NCBI RefSeq assembly: GCF_051401765.1
Contig: NW_027480468.1
Location: 2,852,001 to 2,916,000 of the forward strand
Direction of reading: 5' to 3'
DNA length: 64,000 bases
Origin: Calliopsis andreniformis
Taxonomy: Eukaryota; Arthropoda; Insecta; Hymenoptera; Andrenidae
The notes beneath the pieces are model-generated. The model did not search any database. It saw only the letters and a program-made list of their open reading frames with translations, and was not told the DNA's origin. The translations under genes were made by a program, and so were the position numbers. Below, piece by piece: positions 23,107 through 35,919 of the stretch. How positions within the stretch are numbered: the stretch's first letter is position 1; each line of letters begins with the position of its first letter.

Positions 23107-23669
23107 ATTGAGGATTCAGGATTGAGGATTCAGGATTGAGGTTTGAGGACTGAGGATTGAGGATTGAGGAGTGAGGATTGAGGATTGAGGATTGACGATT
23201 GAAGATTGAGGATTGGGTATTGCTGATTGAACATTGAGGAATGAGGATTGAGGATTGAGGATTGAGGACTGAAGATTGAATGTTGATGATTGAAGATTGA
23301 GGATTGAGGATTGAGCGTTGTGGATCGAGGACGAGGACTGAGGGTTGAGTATTGATGTTTGAGGTCTGAGGATTGAGGATTGGGGGTTGAGGATTGGGGA
23401 TTGAGGATTGAAGATTGAGGATTAAAGATTGAGTATTGAGGATTGAAGATTGAGGATTGATGATTGAGGATTGAGGATTGAGGATTGAGGATTGAGGATT
23501 GAAGGATTGAGTATTGAAGATTGAGGATTGATGATTGAGTATTGAGGATTGAGTATTGAGGATTGAGTATTGGGGATTGAGGATTGAAGATTGAGGTTTG
23601 AGGATTGAGGATTATAGATTGAGTATTGAGGATTGAATATTGAGAATTGAGGATTGAGGATTGAACATT

Positions 23670-23827
23670 GAGGACTGAGTGTTGAGGGTTGAGTGATGAG
23701 AATTCATGTTTGTGGATAGTGATTTGAAGATTGCAGATTGAGTATTGAGTATTGAAAACTGTGAATTGAGGATATTCTATTGAGGATTGAGGATTGTCAC
23801 CTGATTGTTCAGGACTGAGGGCTGAAG
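23670..23827 (+). repeat. Core B1, anchor 23771
   Basis: 721 bp after core 23050, one heptamer less than the usual 728. Confidence 0.87.
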
Positions 23828-24941
23828 ATTGAGGATTCAGGATTGAGGATTCAGAATTGAGGTTTGAGGAGTGAGGATTGAAGATTGAAGATTGAGGATT
23901 GAGGAATGAGGGTTGAGGATTGAGATTTAAGGACTGAGGACAGAGGATTGAGGATTGAGAATTGAGGATTGAGGGTTGAGGATTGATGATTGAGGATTGG
24001 GTATTGAGGATTGAAGGATGAGGATTGAGGATTGAGGATTGAGGATTGAGGATTGAGGATTGAGTATTGAAGATTGAGGATTGATGATTGAGGATTGAGG
24101 ATTGAGGGTTGAGGATTGAGTATTGGGGATTGAGGATTGAAGATTGAGGATTGAGGATTGAGGATTAAAGATTGAGTATTGAGGATTGAATATTGAGAAT
24201 TGAGGATTGCGGATTGAACATTGAATATTGGTGATTGAAGATTGAGGATTGAGGATTGAGTGTTGCTGATTGAGGACGAGGACTGAGGGTTGAGTATTGA
24301 TGTTTGAGGTCTGAGGATTGAGGATTGAGGATTGAGAATTGAGGATGGAGGAATGAGGATTGAACATTGAGGATTGGTTATTGAGGATTGAAGAATGAGG
24401 ACTGAGGGTTGAGGATTGAGTATTGAGGATTGAAGATTGAGTATTGAGGATTGAAGACTGAGTATTGAGGATTGAAGATTGAGAATTGTGGATTGAGGTT
24501 TGAACATTGAGGACTGAGTGTTGAGGGTTGAAGATTGAGGATTGAGGATTGAGGATTGAGGATTGAGAATGAGGGCCGAGGGTTGAGGATTGAGGTTTCC
24601 GGACTGAGGTCTGAGGATTGAGGATTGAGAATTGAGGGTTGAGGATTGAGGTTTCATGACTGAGGTCTGAGGATTGAGGATTGAGAATTGAGGATTGAGG
24701 ATTGAGGATTGAAGATTGAGGATTGGGTATTGAGGATTGAAGGATGAGGATTGAGGATTGAGGATTGAGGATTGAGGATTGATGATTGAAGATTGAGCAT
24801 TGAGGTTTGAAGACTGACGATAGAGGGTTGAGGATTGAGGATTGAGGATTGAGGTTTGAGGATTGATGATTGAGTATTGAGGATTGAAGATTGAGTATTG
24901 AGGATTGAGGATTGAGGATTGAGGATTGATGATTGAGAATT

Positions 24942-25099
24942 GGGGACTGAGTGTTGAGGTTTGAGTGATGAGAATTGATGTTTGTGGATAGAGATTTAAA
25001 GATTACAGATTCAGTATTGAGTATTGAAAACTGTGAATTGATGATATTCTATTGAGGATTGAGAATGGACAACTGATTGTTGAGGACTGAGGTCTGAAG
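24942..25099 (+). repeat. Core A1, anchor 25043
   Basis: A1 with GAGAATGGAC, opening a long arm. Confidence 0.87.
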
Positions 25100-27424
25100 A
25101 TTGAGGATTCAGGATTGAGGATTCAGGATTGAGGTTTGAGGACTGAGGATTGAGGATTGAGGAGTGAGGATTGAGGATTGAGGATTGACGATTGAAGATT
25201 GAGGATTGGGTATTGCTGATTGAACATTGAGGAATGAGGATTGAGGATTGAGGATTGAGGATTGAGGACTGAAGATTGAATGTTGATGATTGAAGATTGA
25301 GGATTGAGGATTGAGCGTTGTGGATTGAGGACGAGGACTGAGGGTTGAGTATTGATGTTTGAGGTCTGAGGATTGAGGATTGAGGGTTGAGGATTGAGGA
25401 TTGAGGATTGAAGATTGAGGATTAAAGATTGAGTATTGAGGATTGAAGATTGAGGATTGATGATTGAGGATTGAGGATTGAGGATTGAGGATTGAGAATT
25501 GAAGGATTGAGTATTGAAGATTGAGGATTGATGATTGAGTATTGAGGATTGAGGATTGAGGATTGAGTATTGGGGATTGAGGATTGAAGATTGAGGTTTG
25601 AGGATTGAGGATTATAGATTGAGTATTGAGGATTGAATATTGATGATTGAAGATTGAGGATTGATGATTGAGGGTTGCGGATTGAGGACGAGGACTGAGG
25701 GTTGAGTATTGATGTTTGAGGTCTGAGGATTGAGGATTGAGGATTGAGAATTGAGGATTGAGGAATGAGGATTGAAGATTGAGGATTGGTTGTTGAGGAT
25801 TGAAGAATGAGGACTGAGGGTTGATGAGTGAGGATTGAGGATTGAAGATTGAGTATTGAGGATTGAAGATTGCGGATTGAGGACTGAGGATTGAGGATTG
25901 AGGATTGAGGATTGAGGATTGCGGGTTGAGGATTGAAGATTGAAGATTGAGGATTGATGACTGAGGATTAAAGATTGAGTATTGAGGATTGAAGATTGAG
26001 GATTGATGATTCAGCATTGAGGATTGAGTATTGAGAATTGAGGATTGAGGATTGAGTATTGAAGATTGATGATTGATGATTGAGGATTGAGGACTGAGGA
26101 TTGAGGATTGAGTATTGAGGATTGAGGATTGAAGATTGAGTGTTGGGTATTGAGGATTTAAGAACGAGGATTGAGGATTTAAGAACGAGGATTGAGGATT
26201 GAGGATTGAGGATTGATGATTGAGGATTGAGGATTGAGGGTTGAGGATTGAGTATTGGGGATTGAGGATTGAAGATTGAGGATTGAGGATTGAGGATTAA
26301 AGATTGAGTATTGAGGATTGAAGATTGAGAATTGAGGATTGAGGATTGAACATTGAATATTGATGATTGAAGATTGAGGATTGAGGATTGAGGGTTGCGG
26401 ATTGAGGACGAGGACTGAGGGTTGAGTATTGATGTTTGAGGTCTGAGGATTGAGGATTGAGAATTGAGGATGGAGGAATGAGGATTGAACATTGAGGATT
26501 GGTTATTGAGGATTGAAGAATGAGGACTGAGGGTTGAGGATTGAGTTTTGAGGATTGAAGATTGAGTATTGAGGATTGAAGATTGCGGATTGAGGACTGA
26601 GGATTGAGGATTGAGGATTATGGATTGCGGGTTGAGGATTGAAGATTGAAGATTGAGGATTGAGGACTGAGGATTAAAGATTGAGTATTGAGGATTGAAG
26701 ATTGAGGATTGATGATTGAGAATTGAGAATTGAGGATTGAGTATTGAGGATTGAGGATTGAGGATTGAGTATTGAAGATTGAGGATTGATGATTGAGGAT
26801 TGAGGATTGAGGATTGAGGATTGAGTATTGAGGATTGAGGTTTGAAGATTGAGTATTGAGGATTGAAGATTGAGAATTGAGGATTGAGGTTTGAACATTG
26901 AGGACTGAGTGTTGTGGGTTGAAGATTGAGGGCTGAGGATTGAGGATTGAGGATTGAGGATTGAGGATGAGGGATGAGGGTTGAGGATTGAGGTTTAAGG
27001 ACTGAGGACAGAGGATTGAGGATTGAGAATTGAGGATTGAGGGTTGAGGATTGAAGATTGAGGATTGGGTATTGAGGATTGAAGGATGAGGATTGAGGAT
27101 TGAGGATTGAGGATTGAGGATTGATGATTGAAGATTGAGTATTGAGGTTTGAGTATTGAGGATTGAGAATTGAGGATTGAGGGTTGAGGATTGAAGATTG
27201 AGGATTGGGTATTGAGGATTGAAGGATGAGGATTGAGGATTGAGGATTGAGGATAGAGGATTGATGATTGAAGATTGAGTATTGAGGTTTGAAGACTGAC
27301 GATTGAGGGTTGAGGATTGAGCAATTGAGGATTGAGGTTTGAGGATTGATGATTGAGTATTGAGGATTGAAGATTGAGGATTGAGGATTGAGGATTGAGG
27401 ATTGAGGATTGATGATTGAGAATT
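25100..27424 (+). repeat. Long arm between cores 25043 and 27526
   Basis: A-to-A distance 2,483 bp. TTAAGAACGAG is doubled (26158 and 26179) by a 21 bp tandem duplication. Near 27,320 GAGCAATTGAGG breaks the seven-base phase by one inserted base. Confidence 0.78.
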
Positions 27425-27582
27425 GGGGACTGAGTGTTGAGGTTTGAGCGATGAGAATTGATGTTTGTGGATAGAGATTTAAAGATTACAGATTCAGTAT
27501 TGAGTGTTGAAAACTGTGAATTGATGATATTCTATTGAGGATTGAGAATTGACAACTGATTGTTGAGGACTGAGGTCTGAAT
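27425..27582 (+). repeat. Core A1, anchor 27526
   Basis: A1 with private GAGCGATGAG and GAGTGTTGAAAAC. Confidence 0.86.
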
Positions 27583-28124
27583 ATTGAGGATTCAGGATTG
27601 AGGATTCAGGATTGAGGATTGAAGATTGAGGATTGAGGATTGACGATTGAAGATTGAGGATTGGGTATTGCTGATTGAACATTGAGGAATGAGGATTGAG
27701 TATTGAGGATTGAGGATTGAGGACTGAAGATTGAATGTTGATGATTGAAGATTGAGGATTGAGGATTGAGCGTTGTGGATTGAGGACGAGGACTGAGGGT
27801 TGAGTATTGATGTTTGAGGTCTGAGGATTGAGGATTGGGGGTTGAGGATTGGGGATTGAGGATTGAAGATTGAGGATTAAAGATTGAGTATTGAGGATTG
27901 AAGATTGAGGATTGATGATTGAGGATTGAGGATTGAGGATTGAGGATTGAGGATTGAAGGATTGAGTATTGAAGATTGAGGATTGATGATTGAGTATTGA
28001 GGATCGAGGATTGAGGATTGAGTATTGGGGATTGAGGATTGAAGATTGAAGATTAAGGATTGAGGATTATAGATTGAGTATTGAGGATTGAATATTGTGA
28101 ATTGAGGATTGAGGATTGAACATT

Positions 28125-28282
28125 GAGGACTGAGTGTTGAGGGTTGAGTGATGAGAATTCATGTTTGTGGATAGTGATTTGAAGATTGCAGATTGAGTAT
28201 TGAGTATTGAAAACTGTGAATTGAGGATATTCTATTGAGGATTGAGGACTGTCACCTGATTGTTCAGGACTGAGGGCTGGAG
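28125..28282 (+). repeat. Core B1, anchor 28226
   Basis: 700 bp after core 27526, four heptamers less than 728. Confidence 0.86.
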
Positions 28283-28699
28283 ATAGAGGATTCAGGATCG
28301 AGGATTCAGAATTGAGGATTGAGGATTGAGGATTGAGGATTGAAGGATTGAGTATTGAAGATTGAGGATTGATGATTGAGTATTGAGGATTGAGGACTGA
28401 GGATTGAGGATTGAGGATTGAGGATTGCGGGTTGAGGATTGAAGATTGAAGATTGAGGATTGAGGACTGAGGATTAAAGATTGAGTATTGAGGATTGAAG
28501 ATTGAGGATTGATGATTGAGGATTGAGGATTGAGTATTGAGGATTGAGGGTTGAGGATTGAGTATTGAAGATTGAGGATTGATTATTGAGGATTGAGGAT
28601 TGAGGGATGAGGATTGAGTATTGAGGATTGAGGATTGAAGATTGAGGATTGAGGATTGAGGATTGAGGATTGAGGATTGAGGATTGATGATTGAGAATT

Positions 28700-28857
28700 G
28701 GGGACTGAGTGTTGAGGTTTGAGTGATGAGAATTGATGTTTGTGGATAGAGATTTAAAGATTACAGATTCAGTATTGAGAATTGAAAACTGTGAATTGAT
28801 GATATTCTATTGAGGATTGAGAATGGACAACTGATTGTTGAGGACTGAGGTCTGAAG
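28700..28857 (+). repeat. Core A1, anchor 28801, left junction of the 7.06 kb block
   Basis: Carries GTATTGAGAATTGAAAAC, shared only with 35863. The 7.06 kb similarity begins inside this core, to the right of about 28,740. Confidence 0.87.
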
Positions 28858-30585
28858 ATTGAGGATTCAGGATTGAGGATTCAGGATTGAGGTTTGAGGA
28901 CTGAGGATTGAGGATTGAGTAGTGAGGATTGAGGATTGAGGATTGACGATTGAAGATTGAGGATTGGGTATTGCTGATTGAACATTGAGGAATGAGGATT
29001 GAGGATTGAGGATTGAGGATTGAGGACTGAAGATTGAATGTTGATGATTGAAGATTGAGGATTGAGGATTGAGCGTTGTGGATTGAGGACGAGGACTGAG
29101 GGTTGAGTATTGATGTTTGAGGTCTGAGGATTGAGGATTGAGGGTTGAGGATTGAATATTGATGATTGAAGATTGAGGATTGAGGATTGAGGGTTGCGGA
29201 TTGAGGACGAGGACTGAGGGTTGAGTATTGATGTTTGAGGTCTGAGGATTGAGGATTGAGGATTGAGAATTGAGGATTGAGGAATGAGGATTGAAGATTG
29301 AGGATTGGTTGTTGAGGATTGAAGAATGAGGACTGAGGGTTGATGAGTGAGGATTGAGGATTGAAGATTGAGTATTGAGGATTGAAGGTTGCGGATTGAG
29401 GACTGAGGATTGAGGATTGAGGATTGAGGATTGAGGATTGAGGATTGCGGGTTGAGGATTGAAGATTGAAGATTGAGGATTGATGACTGAGGATTAAAGA
29501 TTGAGTATTGAGGATTGAAGATTGAGGATTGATGATTGAGCATTGAGGATTGAGTATTGAGGATTGAGGATTGAGGATTGAGTATTGAAGATTGATGATT
29601 GATGATTGAGGATTGAGGACTGAGGATTGAGGATTGAGTATTGAGGATTGAGGATTGAAGATTGAGTGTTGGCTATTGAGGATTTAAGAACGAGGATTGA
29701 GGATTGAGGATTGAGGATTGAGGATTGAGTATTGAAGATTGAGGATTGATGATTGAGGATTGAGGATTGAGGGTTGAGGATTGAGTATTGGGGATTGAGG
29801 ATTGAAGATTGAGGATTGAGGATTGAGGATTAAAGATTGAGTATTGAGGATTGAAGATTGAGAATTGAGGATTGAGGATTGAACATTGAATATTGATGAT
29901 TGAAGATTGAGGATTGAGGATTGAGGGTTGCGGATTGAGGACGAGGACTGAGGGTTGAGTATTGATGTTTGAGGTCTGAGGATTGAGGATTGAGAATTGA
30001 GGATGGAGGAATGAGGATTGAACATTGAGGATTGGTTATTGAGGATTGAAGAATGAGGACTGAGGATTGATGATTGAGAATTGAGGATTGAGTATTGAGG
30101 ATTAAGGATTGAGGATTGAGTATTGAAGATTGAGGATTGATGATTGAGGATTGAGGATTGAGGATTGAGTATTGAGGATTGAGGATTGAAGATTGAGTAT
30201 TGAGGATTGAAGATTGAGAATTGAGGATTGAGGTTTGAACATTGAGGACTGAGTGTTGTGGGTTGAAGATTGAGGGTTGAGGATTGAGGATTGAGGATTG
30301 AGGATTGAGGATGAGGGATGAGGGTTGAGGATTGAGGTTTAAGGACTGAGGACAGAGGATTGAGGATTGAGAATTGAGGATTGAGGGTTGAGGATTGAAG
30401 ATTGAGGATTGGGTATTGAGGATTGAAGGATGAGGATTGAGGATTGAGGATTGAGGATTGAGGATTGATGATTGAAGATTGAGTATTGAGGTTTGAGTAT
30501 TGAGGATTGAGAATTGAGGATTGAGGGTTGAGGATTGAAGATTGAGGATTGAGGATTGAGGATTGAGGATTGATGATTGAGAATT
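28858..30585 (+). repeat. Compact long arm between cores 28801 and 30687
   Basis: A-to-A distance 1,886 bp, about 590 bp shorter than the 2,475 bp form. TTAAGAACGAG is at 29685. The shortened form is copied at 35,920-37,647 by the 7.06 kb duplication. Confidence 0.8.
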
Positions 30586-30743
30586 GGGGACTGAGTGTTG
30601 AGGTTTGAGTGATGAGAATTGATGTTTGTGGATAGAGATTTAAAGATTACAGATTCAGTATTGAGTATTGAAAACTGTGAATTGATGATATTCTATTGAG
30701 GATTGAGAATTGACAACTGATTGTTGAGGACTGAGGTCTGAAG
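30586..30743 (+). repeat. Core A1, anchor 30687
   Basis: A1 with GAGAATTGAC; twin at 37749. Confidence 0.87.
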
Positions 30744-31313
30744 ATTGAGGATTCAGGATTGAGGATTCAGGATTGAGGTTTGAGGACTGAGGATTGAGGA
30801 TTGAGGAGTGAGGATTGAGGATTGAGGATTGACGATTGAAGATTGAGGATTGGGTATTGCTGATTGAGCATTGAGGAATGAGGATTGAGGATTGAGGATT
30901 GAGGATTGAGGACTGAAGATTGAATGTTGATGATTGAAGATTGAGGATTGAGGATTGAGCGTTGTGGATCGAGGACGAGGACTGAGGGTTGAGTATTGAT
31001 GTTTGAGGTCTGAGGATTGAGGATTGGGGGTTGAGGATTGGGGATTGAGGATTGAAGACTGAGGATTAAAGATTGAGTATTGAGGATTGAAGATTGAGGA
31101 TTGATGATTGAGGATTGAGGATTGAGGATTGAGGATTGAGGATTGAAGGATTGAGTATTGAAGATTGAGGATTGATGATTGAGTATTGAGGATTGAGTAT
31201 TGAGGATTGAGTATTGGGGATTGAGGATTGAAGATTGAGGTTTGAGGATTGAGGATTATAGATTGAGTATTGAGGATTGAATATTGAGAATTGAGGATTG
31301 AGGATTGAACATT

Positions 31314-31471
31314 GAGGACTGAGTGTTGAGGGTTGAGTGATGAGAATTCATGTTTGTGGATAGTGATTTGAAGATTGCAGATTGAGTATTGAGTATTGAA
31401 AACTGTGAATTGAGGATATTCTACTGAGGATTGAGGATTGTCACCTGATTGTTCAGGACTGAGGGCTGAAG
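31314..31471 (+). repeat. Core B1, anchor 31415
   Basis: 728 bp after its A core; has GATATTCTACTGAGG, shared with twin 38477. Confidence 0.87.
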
Positions 31472-31859
31472 ATTGAGGATTCAGGATTGAGGATTCAGAA
31501 TTGAGGTTTGAGGAGTGAGGATTGAAGATTGAAGATTGAGGATTGAGGAATGAGGGTTGAGGATTGAGATTTAAGGACTGAGGACAGAGGATTGAGGATT
31601 GAGAATTGAGGATTGAGGGTTGAGGATTGATGATTGAGGATTGGGTATTGAGGATTGAAGGATGAGGATTGAGGATTGAGGATTGAGGATTGAGGATTGA
31701 TGATTGAAGATTGAGTATTGAGGTTTGAAGACTGACGATTGAGGGTTGAGGATTGAGGATTGAGGATTGAGGTTTGAGGATTGATGATTGTGTATTGAGG
31801 ATTGAAGATTGAGGATTGAGGATTGAGGATTGAGGATTGAGGATTGATGATTGAGGATT

Positions 31860-32017
31860 GGGGACTGAGTGTTGAGGTTTGAGTGATGAGAATTGATGTT
31901 TGTGGATAGAGACTTAAAGATTACAGATTCAGTATTGAGTATTGAAAACTGTGAATTGATGATATTCTATTGAGGATTGAGAATTGACAACTGATTGTTG
32001 AGGACTGAGGTCCGAAG
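31860..32017 (+). repeat. Core A3, anchor 31961
   Basis: A subfamily with GAGACTTAAAGATTAC and GAGGTCCGAAG; also seen at 39023, 45656 and 48571. Confidence 0.87.
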
Positions 32018-32587
32018 ATTGAGGATTCAGGATTGAGGATTCAGGATTGAGGTTTGAGGACTGATGATTGAGGATTGAGGAGTGAGGATTGAGGATTGAG
32101 GATTGACGATTGAAGATTGAGGATTGGGTATTGCTGATTGAACATTGAGGAATGAGGATTGAGGATTGAGGATTGAGGATTGAGGACTCAAGATTGAATG
32201 TTGATGATTGAAGATTGAGGATTGAGGTTTGAGAGTTGTGGATTGAGGACGAGGACTGAGGGTTGAGTATTGATGTTTGAGGTCTGAGGATTGAGGATTG
32301 AGGGTTGAGGAGTGAGGATTGAGGATTGAAGATTGAGGATTAAAGATTGAGTATTGAGGATTGAAGATTGAGGATTGATGATTGAGGATTGAGGATTGAG
32401 GATTGAGGATTGAGGATTGAAGGATTGAGTATTGAAGATTGATGATTGATGATTGAGTATTGAGGATTGGGTATTGAGGATTGAGTATTGGGGATTGAGG
32501 ATTGAAGATTAAGGTTTGAGGATTGAGGATTATAGATTGAGTATTGAGGATTGAATATTGAGAGTTGAGGATTGAGGATTGAACATT

Positions 32588-32745
32588 GAGGACTGAGTGT
32601 TGAGGGTTGAGTGATGAGAATTGATGTTTGTGTATAGTGATTTGAAGATTGCAGATTGAGTATTGAGTATTGAAAACTGTGAATTGAGGATATTCCATTG
32701 AGGATTGAGGATTGTCACCTGATTGTTGAGGACTGAGGGCTGAAG
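32588..32745 (+). repeat. Core B2, anchor 32689
   Basis: B subfamily with GATATTCCATTGAGG and TTTGTGTATAGTG; 728 bp after core 31961. Confidence 0.87.
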
Positions 32746-33608
32746 ATTGAGGATTCAGGATTGAGGATTCAGAATTAAGGTTTGAGGACTGAGGGTTGAG
32801 GATTGAGGATTGAGGATTGAGGATTGAGGATTGAGTATTGAAGATTGAGGATTGATGATTGAGGATTGAGGATCGAGGGTTGAGGATTGAGTATTGAGGA
32901 TTGAGGATTGAGGATTGAGTATTGAGGATTGAGGATTGAATATTGAGGATTGGGTATCGAGGATTGAACATTGAGGATTGAGGATTGAGGATTGAGGATT
33001 GAGGATTGAGTATTGAAGATTGAATATTGATGATTGAAGATTGAGGATTGAGGATTGAGGGTTGCGGATTGAGGACGTTGACTGAGGGTTGAGTATTGAT
33101 GTTTGAGGTCTGAGGATTGAGGATTGAGGATTGAGAATTGAGGATTGAGGAGTGAGGATTGAAGACTGAGGATTGGTTATTGAGGATTGAAGAATGAGGA
33201 CTGAGGGTTGAGGATTGAGTATTGAGGATTGAAGGTTGAGTATTGAGGATTGAATATTGCGGATTGAGGACTGAGGATTGAGGATTGAGGATTGAGGATT
33301 GAGGATTGCGGGTTGAGGATTGAAGATTGAAGATTGAGGATTGAGGACTGAGGATTAAAGATTGAGTATTGAGGATTGAAGATTGAGGATTGATGATTGA
33401 GGATTGAGGATTGAGTATTGAGGATTGAGGGTTGAGGATTGAGTATTGAAGATTGAGGATTGATTATTGAGGATTGAGGATTGAGGGATGAGGATTGAGT
33501 ATTCAGGATTGAGGATTGAAGATTGAAGATTAAGGATTGAGGATTAAGGATTAAAGATTGAGTATTGAAGATTGAAGATTGAGAATTGAGGATTGAGGAT
33601 TGAACATT

Positions 33609-33766
33609 GAGGACAGAGTGTTGAGGGTTGAGTGATGAGAATTGATGTTTGTGGATAGAGATTTGAAGATTGCACATTGAGTATTGAGTATTGAAAACTG
33701 TGAATTGAGGATATTCTATTGAGGATTGAGGAGTGTCACCTGATTGTTCAGGACTGAGGGCTGAAG
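33609..33766 (+). repeat. Core B1, anchor 33710
   Basis: B core with GATTGCACATTGAG and GAGGAGTGTCACC; twin at 40765. Confidence 0.86.
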
Positions 33767-33958
33767 ATTGAGGATTCAGGATTGAGGATTCAGAATTGAG
33801 GTTTGAGGAGTGAGGATTGAGGATTGAGGATTGAAGATTGAGTATTGAGGAGTGAAGATTGACGATTGAGGATTGCGGATTGATGATTGAGTATTGAGGA
33901 TTGAAGATTGAGGATTGAGGATTGAGGATTGAGGGTTGAGGATAGAAGATTGAGGTTT

Positions 33959-34116
33959 GGGGACTGAGTATTGAGGGTTGAGTGATGAGAATTGATGTTT
34001 GTGGATAGAGATTTGAAGATTGCAGATTGAGTATTGCGTACAGAAAGCTCTGAACTGAGGATATTCTAGTGAGGATTGAGGATTGACAACTGATTGTTGA
34101 GGACTGAGGGCTGAAG
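33959..34116 (+). repeat. Core C1, anchor 34060
   Basis: C core with GCGTACAGAAAG, 350 bp after the B core; twin at 41115. Confidence 0.86.
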
Positions 34117-35411
34117 ATTGAGGATTTAGGATTGAGGATTCAGGATTGTGGTTTGAGGACTGAGGATTGAGGTTTGAGGATCGAGGATTGAGGATTGAAT
34201 ATTTAGGATTGGGTATCGAGGATTGAACATTGAGGATTGAGGATTGAGGATTGAGGATTGAGGATTGAGTATTGAAGATTGAATATTGGTGATTGAAGAT
34301 TGAGGATTGAGGATTGAGTGTTGCGGATTGAGGACGAGGACTGAGGGTTGAGTATTGATGTTTGAGGTCTGAGGATTGAGGATTGAGGATTGAGAATTGA
34401 GGATTGAGGAATGAGGATTGAAGAATGAGGATTGGTTATTGAGGATTGAAGAATGAGGACTGAGGGTTGAGGATTGAGCATTGAGGATTGAAGATTGAGG
34501 ATTGAGGATTGAGGATTGAGTATTGAGGATTGAGGATTGAGGATTGAGGGTTGAGGATTGAGAATTGAGGATTGAAGGATGAGGATTGAGGATTGAGGAT
34601 TGAGGATTGAGGATTGAGGATTGAGGATTGAGGATTGAGGATTGGGTATTGCGGATTGAACATTGAGGATTGAGGATTGAGGTTTGAGGATTGAGGATTG
34701 AGGACTGAAGATTGAATATTGATGATTGAAGATTGAGGATTCAGGATTGAGGGTTGTGGATTGCGGACGAGGACTGAGGGTTGAGTATTCATGTTTGAGG
34801 TCCGAGGATTGAGGATTGAGGATTAAGGATTGAGGATTGAAGATTGAGTATTGATGACTGAAGATTGAGGATTGAGGATTGAGGGTTGTGGATTGAGGTC
34901 GAGGACTGATGGTTGAGTATTGATGTTTGAGGTCTGAGGATTGAGGATTGAGAATTGAGAATTGAGGATTGAGGATTGATGATTGAAGATTGAGGATTGG
35001 TTATTGTAGATTGAAGAATGAGGACTGAGGGTTGAGGATTGAGGATTGAGGATTGAAGATTGGGTATTGAGGATTGAATATTGAAGATTGAGGATAGAGG
35101 ATTGAGGATTGAGGATTGCGGATTGAGGATTGAAGATTGAAGATTGAGGATTGAAGATTGAGGATTAAAGATTGAGTATTGAGGATTGAAGATTGAGGAT
35201 TGATGATTGAGGATTGAGGATTGAGGATTGAGGATTGGGGATTGGGTATTGAGGATTGAAGATTGAGAATTGAGGATTGAGGTTTGAACATTGAGGACTG
35301 ATTGTTGAGGGTTGAAGATTGAGGATTGAGGATTGAGGATTGAGTATTGAGGATTGAAGATTGAGGATTGAGGATTGAGGATTGAGGGTTGAGGATAGAA
35401 GATTGAGGTTT

Positions 35412-35569
35412 GGGGACTGAGTATTGAGGGTTGAGTGATGAGAATTGGTGTTTGTGGGTAGAGATTTAAAGATTGCAGATTGAGTATTGTGTATTGAAAA
35501 CTGTGAATTGATGATATTCTATTGAGGATTGAGAATTGACAACTGATTGTTGAGGACTGAGGTCTGAAG
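35412..35569 (+). repeat. Core A2, anchor 35513
   Basis: First A2 core of the window: GAATTGGTGTTTGTGG, AAAGATTGCAGATTG and GTATTGTGTATTG. A2 combines an A-type right side with B/C-like GATTGCAG on the left. Confidence 0.87.
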
Positions 35570-35761
35570 ATTGAGGATTCAGGATTGTGGATTCAGGATT
35601 GAGGTTTGAGGACTGAGGATTGAGGATTGAGGATTGGGGATTGAGGATTGAGGATTGAGGATTGAAGATTCAGGATTGGGTATTGCGGATTGAACATTGA
35701 GGATTGAGGATTGAGGATTGAGGATTGAGGATTGAGGGTTGAGGATAGAAGATTGAGGTTT

Positions 35762-35919
35762 GGGGACTGAGTATTGAGGGTTGAGTGATGAGAATTGGTG
35801 TTTGTGGATAGAGATTTAAAGATTACAGATTCAGTATTGAGAATTGAAAACTGTGAATTGATGATATTCTATTGAGGATTGAGAATGGACAACTGATTGT
35901 TGAGGACTGAGGTCTGAAG
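35762..35919 (+). repeat. Core A2/A1 hybrid, anchor 35863
   Basis: Left of about 35,802 it is A2 (GAATTGGTG, GAGTATTGAGGG); right of it A1 (GATTACAGATTCAG, GAGAATGGAC), identical to 28801. It marks the junction of the two 7.06 kb copies. Confidence 0.87.

Larger units (their letters stand above)
28740..35801 (+). repeat. 7.06 kb segmental duplication, copy 1
   Basis: Core anchors 28801, 30687, 31415, 31961 and 32689 recur exactly 7,062 bp later; 33710, 34060 and 35513 recur 7,055 bp later. The change of seven is one heptamer lost from the second copy near 40,350. The left junction lies within an A core: left of about 28,740 this copy has GAATTGATG where the second copy has GAATTGGTG. Confidence 0.9.
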
